Source of the DNA: Ilyobacter polytropus
GTDB taxonomy: Bacteria; Fusobacteriota; Fusobacteriia; Fusobacteriales; Fusobacteriaceae
NCBI GenBank assembly: GCA_003246855.1
Contig: QKCP01000134.1
Span: 1-46,852 of the forward strand
Length of the DNA stretch: 46,852 nt
Reading direction: 5' to 3'
Below, piece by piece: positions 40,811 to 46,852 of the stretch. Within the stretch, counting starts at the first letter, position 1; each line of letters starts with the position of its first letter. Position numbers and translations under genes: made by a program. The notes beneath the pieces were generated by a model, which worked only from the letters and a program-made list of their open reading frames with translations, was not told the DNA's origin and did not search any database.

Positions 40811-43090
40811 CTATGTTAATTTTGTTGTACTCCCTTGCATCAGTATCTCTAATTCTTCAGCTGGCATTGGTTTACCAAAATAATATCCCTGGATTATCTC
40901 CACCCCAATGCTTTTCATGAATTCATACTGAGCTTGGGTTTCCACTCCCTCTGCCACTACTTGCATTTTTAGAGTTTTGGCAAGATTGCATATCATCTTG
41001 GCTATAGTTCCATCATCTATATCCGGTATGTCCATCACAAATTTCCTGTCTATTTTTAGCTTATCAACGGAAAATGACTTCAAATATCCCAGGGAAGAGT
41101 ACCCCGTACCAAAATCATCAATACTCGCACTTATACCATTCATCTTCAAGTTTAGCAGTTTATCCTCGACCTCTAGTATGTTGCTTACCAGTGCACTCTC
41201 TGTGATTTCCACTTCCAAAAATTTTGCTGGAAGTTGTATTCCGTCTAAAACTTGTAATATATCCCGCACTATGACCTCGTTTTTAAACTGAACAGATGAA
41301 AGATTTATTGAAAGCTTTTTCAGTTCATATCCGTCGTCCAGCCACTTTTTGAACTGCCTCCCAGATTTTTCAAGAACCAGCATCCCCAGCTCGTGCATCA
41401 TGCCATTTGCTTCAGCTATAGGTATGAATTTCATTGGAGAGATTATCCCGTATTTTGGGTGTTCCCAACGCACCAAGGCTTCTACTCCTACTATCTCCTT
41501 GGTAACTGTGTTTACCTGGGGTTGATAATGGACCAAAAATTCATCTTTCTTGATTGCCTTTGCCAGAGAGGTTGTCATCTCAAATTTACTATCCAGTTCA
41601 TTTCTGAAATCCCTTGAAAAAAACTCTAGTCCCATGACTTCTTTGTCTTTCGAATACCTCAAGGCAGTTTGGGCGCTCTGCACTATAGTTTCTAAATCTT
41701 CACCATCTTCTGGGTAGACACTTATTCCAAGATTAACAGTTACATTTATCTCCTTGTCTCCTACTTTAACTGGCGCCTTAGACAAGTCTAAAATTTTCTG
41801 TCCCAAAGCTCTTAAGTTTGTCATATCCTCATTATTCAAAATAATTATTGCAAATTCATCACCATTCATCCTGTGAAGCTTAGTATAGCTGCTTCTTATA
41901 GACTTCAGCCTTTTCCCTATAACTTTTATAATTTCGTCACCGGCTTTATACCCAAGAGAGTCGTTTATAAATTTCAAATTATTAATATCAATGTACATTA
42001 GTGCAAAGCTATAATTTTGTAGTTTGGAATATGATATGGTCTGCTCTAAGTACCTTCTGAAGTCACTTTGGTTTCTTAATCCGGTTAAAGGGTCTATTTT
42101 TTCAAGTCTTGTTATCTTGTTTTCTTTTTGTTTTATCTCTGTAAGGTCCTCTATTATAACTACATAATATTCAGGACCTCCTTCAGATTGCTTTATGGAA
42201 TTTATAGATATCCATGCAGGAAAAACTAAACTTTTTTTCGTTTTTAAAAAAATCTCTTTTTCATAAAAACCATTATTTTTTTTTAGTGCATTGGATATAT
42301 TTTCAATGGTTATATTTGCGGATAGTATATCCTGTATATTTTCCCCTACCAATTTCTCCTGTTTGAACTTCAAAATTTGGCACATAGACCTATTTATCTC
42401 TACTATTTTCATATTATTGTCAATCAGTATAATTCCCTGTTTCAAAGTTTCAAATACCTTAGCTTCTATGGCCAACCTCTCATAATACTTGTTTTTCTCA
42501 GTGACGTCGTTTGCTACAACCCCTATTGAAAATATCTCTCCCAATTCATTTCTTATTGGAAACTTGGAGACAAGGAAAACTTGATCTTGGCTATTTTTAC
42601 CTTTTAAGCTAATCTGAGTTTTTATATGCTCACCTGTTTTTAAGATTTTCAAGTCCTGTTTCTTAAAACTTTGTAGCTGGGATGCCGAGAACAGTTTTTT
42701 TATTCTTTCATTCCTGATCAAGTCGTTATCATCTATACCGCTAAACTCATACGCATTTTTATTTAACATTATATATTTTCCAGAAAGGTCTTTTATCCCT
42801 ATTAGTGCATCGGTGCTGCTTATAAGCGAATTTACTAAATTATTTGCTTTGATTTTTTCTACATCAGATTTTTTCATTTTCATCATTTCATTCATGAGGG
42901 TAATATATATTATAACTGTACTGATTCCAACAAAGATTATCCCCTTGTATGTTTGCAGGTTAGTTATCTGGTTCAAATCATTCGTGTAGAACATCAGTAT
43001 CTTATCAGAAAATCTGATCCAGGTTACTCCAAAAATAAAGTAGGCTGCTACCACCTTGAGCAGAGGCTTAAGGTATCTTTTCATAGTCAT
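40811..43090 (-). CDS. Membrane PAS-PAS-GGDEF-EAL protein, likely c-di-GMP phosphodiesterase
   Basis: Two N-terminal membrane helices (about 8-25, 50-67) are followed by two PAS domains (about 85-200 and 210-322), a GGDEF domain (about 325-490) and an EAL domain (about 510-755). The GGDEF motif reads NGDEF (409-413), so cyclase activity is probably lost. The EAL domain keeps its key motifs: EALVRW (537-542), EITESAL, DDFGTGYSSLGYL, KIDRKFV and VAEGVETQAQ. Hydrolysis of cyclic di-GMP is therefore expected, perhaps tuned by GTP binding to the GGDEF domain. An AAGGAGT site precedes the first ATG. It is paired with a cyclase gene just downstream. Confidence 0.94.
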   Translation of the reverse strand: MTMKRYLKPLLKVVAAYFIFGVTWIRFSDKILMFYTNDLNQITNLQTYKGIIFVGISTVIIYITLMNEMMKMKKSDVEKIKANNLVNSLISSTDALIGIKDLSGKYIMLNKNAYEFSGIDDNDLIRNERIKKLFSASQLQSFKKQDLKILKTGEHIKTQISLKGKNSQDQVFLVSKFPIRNELGEIFSIGVVANDVTEKNKYYERLAIEAKVFETLKQGIILIDNNMKIVEINRSMCQILKFKQEKLVGENIQDILSANITIENISNALKKNNGFYEKEIFLKTKKSLVFPAWISINSIKQSEGGPEYYVVIIEDLTEIKQKENKITRLEKIDPLTGLRNQSDFRRYLEQTISYSKLQNYSFALMYIDINNLKFINDSLGYKAGDEIIKVIGKRLKSIRSSYTKLHRMNGDEFAIIILNNEDMTNLRALGQKILDLSKAPVKVGDKEINVTVNLGISVYPEDGEDLETIVQSAQTALRYSKDKEVMGLEFFSRDFRNELDSKFEMTTSLAKAIKKDEFLVHYQPQVNTVTKEIVGVEALVRWEHPKYGIISPMKFIPIAEANGMMHELGMLVLEKSGRQFKKWLDDGYELKKLSINLSSVQFKNEVIVRDILQVLDGIQLPAKFLEVEITESALVSNILEVEDKLLNLKMNGISASIDDFGTGYSSLGYLKSFSVDKLKIDRKFVMDIPDIDDGTIAKMICNLAKTLKMQVVAEGVETQAQYEFMKSIGVEIIQGYYFGKPMPAEELEILMQGSTTKLT

Positions 43091-43275
43091 TTGACTCCTT
43101 CCAATAAAGCGCTCACTATTCCTAATATATTTTAGTCACACTATAATATATACCATCAAATTCTATAAAAATACTTATATTTTTTACTGTTTTACTAACT
43201 AACTAAACTTTTGACAATTTAGATAAAACAATTCTGGCATTATATTTATGAAATTTACACTTTCCTGAGGTTTTA

Positions 43276-43304
43276 TTGGATTATTTAATTCATTATTGTA
43301 TACT
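43276..43304 (+). promoter_or_regulatory. Sigma-70-type promoter for the ubiA-like gene
   Basis: The plus strand has a -35 TTGGAT (43276-43281), a 17-base spacer and a -10 TATACT (43299-43304), about 40 bases upstream of the ATG. Confidence 0.7.
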
Positions 43305-43350
43305 ATAAGTATCACTTCAACTTTAACCAAAAATTTAAGGGAGGAATACA

Positions 43351-44289
43351 ATGGAATCAAACTCTTCTATAAAAAAAATCTCAGCATGGGCAAAGGTGTC
43401 GAGACTGCAGTTCTATCCCCTGACTTTTATAGCCTATACCCTCGGAACTATAGCGGCTTATAGAAACTTAAAAATGTTTAATTTGGGCGTCTTTCTCCTC
43501 GGATACCTGATCATATTTTTAATAGAACTTGCTACAGTGCTCACAAATGAATACTACGATTACCAGACGGATAAAGTCAATCTGAATGCTGGTTTTTTCA
43601 CAGGCGGGTCCAGGGTATTAGTTGAAGAAAAACTTAGCTCTAAGGAGATGAAATACGGGCTTTCAGCTGTATTTATCCTGATCTTGATTTCAACTTTTGT
43701 GTTTTTTCAGATTTTTTCTGGTTCCTCACTATCCGTTCTTCTCCTAGTTGCAATCGGATTATTTTTAGGGATTGGCTACACTGCACCTCCAATAAAATTT
43801 TGCTATAATGGGCTAGGGGAACTCGTTGTTGCTATAACACACAGCCCATATGTAATTTTATGCGGCTACTTTTTCCAGGGAGGAAGCTTCTACGATCCCA
43901 CGCCATGGATTTTTAGCGTCCCGCTTTTCCTGGCTGTCTTCGCAGCTAACACTCTTGCTGGAGTCCCAGATTATGAAGCTGACGAAACAGTCTCAAAAAA
44001 ATCTCTGGCCGTAATCTTTGGAATACCCAATGCTTCACTGATAGCTATATCTTTTATCATATTGGCCGCTGCGACTAATCCTTTACTCAAGGACTTTAAA
44101 ACATTGAATCTTGTATTGAGAACTTTAATTCTGATGTCTATATTTCATGGAACGATCCTCGCCGTTAAAATACGGAAATTCATACTGAGAGAAGAATACT
44201 ACGATAAAATAGATAAAATCATGCTTCTGGCACTAACCTACGTGATTTGGTATGGAATTATCCCGATCGTATATTTTTTGCTGGGCTAA
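43351..44289 (+). CDS. UbiA/MenA family prenyltransferase
   Basis: UbiA-family enzymes attach a polyprenyl chain to an aromatic or other acceptor in the membrane. The 312-residue protein has about eight to nine membrane helices. The first Asp-rich motif is NEYYDYQTD (about 69-77) and the second is DYEADETVSKKSLAV (about 206-220), both needed for Mg-diphosphate binding. The profile is nearer to MenA (1,4-dihydroxy-2-naphthoate) than to heme O synthase, but no quinone gene is nearby, so the acceptor is unknown. It is monocistronic with a GGGAGGAA ribosome site. Confidence 0.88.
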   Translation: MESNSSIKKISAWAKVSRLQFYPLTFIAYTLGTIAAYRNLKMFNLGVFLLGYLIIFLIELATVLTNEYYDYQTDKVNLNAGFFTGGSRVLVEEKLSSKEMKYGLSAVFILILISTFVFFQIFSGSSLSVLLLVAIGLFLGIGYTAPPIKFCYNGLGELVVAITHSPYVILCGYFFQGGSFYDPTPWIFSVPLFLAVFAANTLAGVPDYEADETVSKKSLAVIFGIPNASLIAISFIILAAATNPLLKDFKTLNLVLRTLILMSIFHGTILAVKIRKFILREEYYDKIDKIMLLALTYVIWYGIIPIVYFLLG

Positions 44290-44390
44290 AACATAGAAAA
44301 CCTAGCTAGTTAAATGCCACACAGTAGAATAATCTTGGCTGCTTGTACTTTTCATCAGTAGGTTAAACAATAAAAATTAATATTAAAAAA

Positions 44391-44410
44391 GGGCAGCTCA
44401 AAGGCTGCCC
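44391..44410 (+). terminator. Terminator downstream of the ubiA-like gene
   Basis: GGGCAGC and GCTGCCC pair with a 6-base loop, followed by CTTTAATTT. It is about 100 bases after the stop; no gene is seen between. Confidence 0.75.
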
Positions 44411-44451
44411 CTTTAATTTACAATATACTCAAATAATTTTAGAAATAAAAA

Positions 44452-44472
44452 AAGCTGCCTATTAGGCAGCTT
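44452..44472 (-). terminator. Terminator after the cold-shock gene
   Basis: AAGCTGCCT and AGGCAGCTT form a 9-bp stem with a 3-base loop, followed on the minus strand by TTTTTATTTC, 12 bases after the stop. Confidence 0.92.
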
Positions 44473-44484
44473 AGATGACTTAGC

Positions 44485-44685
44485 TTATAAAGATTTAATG
44501 TTAGAAGCTTGAGGACCTTTTTGTCCTTGAGTTACTTCGAAAGTAACTTGCTCTTCTTCTTCTAAAGTTTTAAATCCATCTTTTTGAATTTGAGAAAAGT
44601 GTGCGAAGTACTCTTTTCCATCTTCTCCAGAAATAAATCCAAACCCTTTTTCTGCGTTAAACCATTTAACAGTTCCTTTAATCAT
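44485..44685 (-). CDS. Cold-shock protein, CspA family
   Basis: Csp proteins are single OB-fold RNA chaperones. The 66-residue product begins [18 protein letters not shown] and carries RNP1 (KGFGFI) and an RNP2-like YFAHF, with [15 protein letters not shown] near the end. An open frame extends 25 codons further upstream, but the GGAGGT ribosome site 7 bases before this ATG and the family length fix the start. A promoter at 44805-44833 implies a leader of over 100 bases, as is usual for cold-shock genes whose mRNA structure senses temperature. Confidence 0.97.
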   Translation of the reverse strand: MIKGTVKWFNAEKGFGFISGEDGKEYFAHFSQIQKDGFKTLEEEEQVTFEVTQGQKGPQASNIKSL

Positions 44686-44804
44686 TTTAATACCTCCATA
44701 AATTTTGTATTGAAATTTAGAACAAATTTTAACTAAATTCTTACAAAACTTATAAAGCATTGAATGAAAATTAGATATAAATTTAATTCCGAATTACTAT
44801 ACTT

Positions 44805-44833
44805 ATAATATCATAGATAACTAAAATAGTCAA
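44805..44833 (-). promoter_or_regulatory. Sigma-70-type promoter for the cold-shock gene
   Basis: The minus strand has a -35 TTGACT (44828-44833), a 17-base spacer and a -10 TATTAT (44805-44810), giving a leader of about 113 bases before the csp ATG. Confidence 0.8.
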
Positions 44834-44936
44834 GATAATTGTTTCTAGTAAGAGAGCTTGTTTTTATATAGAGTACTAAAAACAGGGCTTATTCATTGCT
44901 TTATGTTTCTTACTTTTCTAAACTTTCTTCAGTTTT

Positions 44937-45869
44937 TCATTCGCAGATTAAAATATACCTTTTAAACTTACCCTTAGTGACAGTACACCTGTCCACTATT
45001 TTAAACCCTGCACCCAATATCAGTTCGTCCAAATCTTCAAATGACACCATTATCATCTTTTTAGAGATCCTTCTAGCTGTATTTATTATATCCTGCTGCA
45101 CTTTTTCAGTTGTATGGCTAAACAGCCCATAGGGGATGTCTATTATAGAGGCATCATAATACTCTTCTATTTCATGCATATCTTTATTTACCACTTTAGT
45201 TTCCAGGTTGTAGTACTTTAAGTTCTCGTTGGCATCTTCTGCTATCTTTGTGTTTATCTCGCAGCCCGAGATGTTGTAACCCATAGAGAGCCCCTCTACA
45301 ATGGTCGTCCCAACGCCGCAGCACGGGTCTATCACCTTTGTTTCAAGCTTCCCAATACTCGCTATATTCACCACAGCCCTTGCAGTCCTCACACTGAGTG
45401 AGTTGGAATAGGAGCAGGGCTTGTTTTCGTGCAGCTTCCAACCAAAATCGTTGTTCACATTTATGCCAAGCAGCCATTTCCCGTTGTATTTTGTGATGCC
45501 GAGTATTGTTTTAGGATGTGTCATGGAAGATTCCCCGATTATCCTGAGGCCTATCTCCTTTATACTTCTAAGTCTTTCTTCGTATGATACATTCCCCTTC
45601 TGTAACCGCAAATACTCCGCCTTAAAGTCATCCAATCGTATTCTATCTGCTTCCAGATCTGTCAGGATTTCCTCCAGGCTGTCCTTTTCGTAAATTACGT
45701 CCAGCCTTTTCTTTATGAATACGCTGTTAGAAGGGTCGAACTTTCTGCCGGAAATCAAAACTTTGTCCTCAGGCTCTCTGCCAAAAAGCACCCTCATCTC
45801 CATCATGCAGAGTTCCTCTTCGAATGTCGGGTAGTTTATCACGTATAAATATTTTTTTATCTCTCTCAT
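44937..45869 (-). CDS. TRM11-like RNA/DNA methyltransferase
   Basis: The C-terminal half is a class I SAM methyltransferase with DPCCGVGTTIVEGL (about 180-193) as motif I and DIPYG (about 239-243) where N6/N2 methylases have D/N-P-P-Y. Together these resemble TRM11/Trm14-type tRNA guanine-N2 methylases and related putative RNA methylases. The N-terminal half (about 1-135) is divergent and may be a substrate-recognition domain; no clear THUMP signature is visible. A Pro of the usual motif is replaced by Ile. No neighbours suggest a pathway. The downstream stretch 44686-44936 holds only the csp leader and promoter. Confidence 0.8.
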   Translation of the reverse strand: MREIKKYLYVINYPTFEEELCMMEMRVLFGREPEDKVLISGRKFDPSNSVFIKKRLDVIYEKDSLEEILTDLEADRIRLDDFKAEYLRLQKGNVSYEERLRSIKEIGLRIIGESSMTHPKTILGITKYNGKWLLGINVNNDFGWKLHENKPCSYSNSLSVRTARAVVNIASIGKLETKVIDPCCGVGTTIVEGLSMGYNISGCEINTKIAEDANENLKYYNLETKVVNKDMHEIEEYYDASIIDIPYGLFSHTTEKVQQDIINTARRISKKMIMVSFEDLDELILGAGFKIVDRCTVTKGKFKRYILICE

Positions 45870-46083
45870 ATTCCACTCCTAAAATAAGTACGCAAAATAA
45901 AAACCCAACCAGACAGTCGGGTTAGCTGTTGATTATACAGTTATTCTACCATAATTCAGCTTAAATCTATAATTAATATTTTTATGACTTTATAGACTGC
46001 CTTCCCTTGATGATACTTCTTTTCTATAAGTACTCCGTTTGATAATACTTAAATTTTGTATGATTATTTCAAAATTTTTGTGC

Positions 46084-46089
46084 TATAAT
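46084..46089 (+). promoter_or_regulatory. Extended -10 promoter before the small orphan gene
   Basis: TGCTATAAT provides a perfect TATAAT with an upstream TG (46081-46089). The -35 is weak. The expected start of transcription, about 46096, lies after the first possible ATG at 46094 and supports the ATG at 46124 as the start of the gene. Confidence 0.6.
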
Positions 46090-46123
46090 TTAAATGAAGG
46101 TAGTTACTATTACAGGAGGTCAA

Positions 46124-46444
46124 ATGAACAGCATTCAAACTGGTGAATTAGTTTTCATTGATTTTTATTCACAAGAAACCTACAAGTACATATTTAATGT
46201 AAAAATCATTGAATTCTGCGATTTTTTTATGAAATTAAGCGTTGTAAACAGTAAAAACAAAAAAATTCCAGATACACTTGTTAATTCAGAGGATTATTCT
46301 AGCGGTAATATACATCTGAAAGAATCAAACACAGTAATAGCAGGAAAGATAAGTTTAAACAAAAATACACTAAACGTAAGATTATCTAGCAATTTCACCC
46401 CCATCCCTATCGATAATTGCAAAGTCATAGACTGCAGAGTTTAA
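46124..46444 (+). CDS. Uncharacterised 106-residue protein
   Basis: I do not recognise it. The start at 46124 follows an AGGAGGT ribosome site at ideal distance; an ATG 30 bases upstream lacks one. The product has no signal or membrane helix and looks beta-rich, with alternating hydrophobic and charged residues (ELVFIDFY, KYIFNVKIIEF, NTVIAGKISL, TLNVRLSSNF). This might be a small barrel or PilZ-like fold, but no PilZ RxxxR or D/N-x-S-x-x-G motif is present. It is the first of two plus-strand genes at the right edge. The upstream 45870-46080 stretch holds no other gene. Confidence 0.65.
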   Translation: MNSIQTGELVFIDFYSQETYKYIFNVKIIEFCDFFMKLSVVNSKNKKIPDTLVNSEDYSSGNIHLKESNTVIAGKISLNKNTLNVRLSSNFTPIPIDNCKVIDCRV

Positions 46445-46605
46445 AATAAGATACTGACTACCTTCGCACTAATTACTCTTAAAAAATATTGATTATAAAG
46501 GAAATAAAATTTAAAACCGGTGAAATTAAGAATAATCTTCAGAAATTAGTTATAAATTTTTATATTGTACAGCGTTGGCTTATCAAAAAGAATAGGGGGT
46601 ACAAT

Positions 46606-46852
46606 ATGAAAAAGTTTGACTTGTTTTATTATCATATCGGCATTCTTACAATTTTAATTATTACTTTTTCTGGATGCATGGTTTTGGATTATCCGCCTGT
46701 TCCTCAGGTAACAAAAGTGCAACCTTTTGCAGGAAATTCTGCCTCAATTACAGTGGTGAGAAAGAAGCAGTTTAAAGGGGCTTGAATTTTACAAACCATA
46801 TCTCTAGATGGTATTGATATTGTAAATCTTAAACCTGGCCAATACACAAATT
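46606..46852 (+). pseudogene. Lipoprotein gene (DUF2846-like) interrupted by in-frame TGA, cut by window edge
   Basis: An AGGGGGT ribosome site precedes the ATG. The product starts MKKFDLFYYHIGIL and has a lipobox-like TFSGC, then a Pro-rich stretch and SASITVVRKKQFKGA, where TGA (46783-46785) stops it at 59 residues. The same frame continues without another stop to the window edge as ILQTISLDGIDIVNLKPGQY. Both halves together read like one small lipoprotein with the R-x-x-x-F-x-G-A and D-G-x-x-V-x-x-L-x-x-G-x-Y pattern of DUF2846-type proteins. A nonsense mutation (for example GGA to TGA) or sequence error is the simplest explanation; the full gene runs off the window. Confidence 0.6.

Noticed and set aside
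44686-44760. N-terminal extension of the cold-shock protein to 91 residues
   Set aside because: The strong GGAGGT site and the family length place the start at 44685; the extension is the untranslated leader.
45902-45930. Hairpin-like sequence with AACCC and GGGTT arms upstream of the methyltransferase gene
   Set aside because: Only 5 bp pair well and the interior does not; no U-run follows on either strand and it is upstream of divergent genes, so a terminator is not supported.
1-46852. tRNA, rRNA, CRISPR array, insertion sequence or phage genes
   Set aside because: I looked through the intergenic stretches and gene products and found no cloverleaf, ribosomal RNA segment, regularly spaced repeats, transposase or integrase.

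Overview
This is an AT-rich window of bacterial chromosome with about 42 genes. All but four (mipA/ompV-like, ubiA-like and two small genes at the right edge) are on the minus strand. I see no rRNA, tRNA, CRISPR array, phage gene or transposase. Outer-membrane and energy-transducing proteins (ExbB/ExbD/TonB, a MipA/OmpV-like porin-fold protein) sit beside genes and gene pairs more familiar from Firmicutes (rsmH-ftsL, an RlmCD-type methyltransferase, SpoIID/LytB, YggT, a B12-radical-SAM DUF4080 protein). That mixture, the low GC and strong AGGAGG-type ribosome binding sites suggest Fusobacteriota, perhaps an environmental Ilyobacter/Propionigenium-like member. The taxonomic call is inference.

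Layout from left to right. (1) 27-2599: dnaX followed by an M20-peptidase-like gene that has lost its metal ligands. (2) 2769-10048: an operon that appears to start with a DUF116 gene under a good promoter and continues through a 943-residue TPR protein, a small membrane-anchored protein, ExbB, ExbD, TonB and an NtrC-family regulator whose Walker B and GAFTGA motifs are both degenerate. (3) 10157-17514: one housekeeping operon with a clear promoter (rlmCD, plsY, gpsA, a short sigma-70 factor, dnaN, glgB). (4) 17523-19868: rsmH-ftsL and an SPFH/band-7 protein. (5) 20003-27941: glgP, yggT, proC, pgsA, rimO and pnp; the pnp transcript begins with a very long hairpin. (6) 28081-28861: a MipA/OmpV-like gene on the plus strand, lying between rpsO and pnp. 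(7) 28900-30187: rpsO and a Cof-type HAD phosphatase. (8) 30196-37771: an envelope and proteostasis operon (mltG, DUF4080 radical SAM, spoIID-like, tilS, ftsH) with overlapping genes and a structured mltG leader. (9) 37824-39737: an orphan 91-residue gene and an APC permease. (10) 39836-43090: a cyclic-di-GMP pair (PAS-GGDEF, and membrane PAS-PAS-GGDEF-EAL with a degenerate GGDEF). (11) 43276-46852: a UbiA-family prenyltransferase, a cold-shock protein with a long leader, a TRM11-like methyltransferase, an orphan small gene, and a lipoprotein gene interrupted by an in-frame TGA at the right edge.

Functionally, the window combines replication (DnaX, DnaN), translation and RNA metabolism (RpsO, Pnp, RimO, TilS, RsmH, RlmCD, Csp), phospholipid synthesis (PlsY, GpsA, PgsA), glycogen turnover (GlgB, GlgP) and envelope biogenesis (MltG, SpoIID-like, FtsL, FtsH, TonB system). 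The most unusual signals are the TPR-Ton operon ending in a probably ATPase-dead NtrC-like regulator, the degenerate M20 protein next to dnaX, a possible frameshift or slippage signal in dnaX, and the long pnp leader hairpin. Homology calls were made by eye from motifs; no database search was run.
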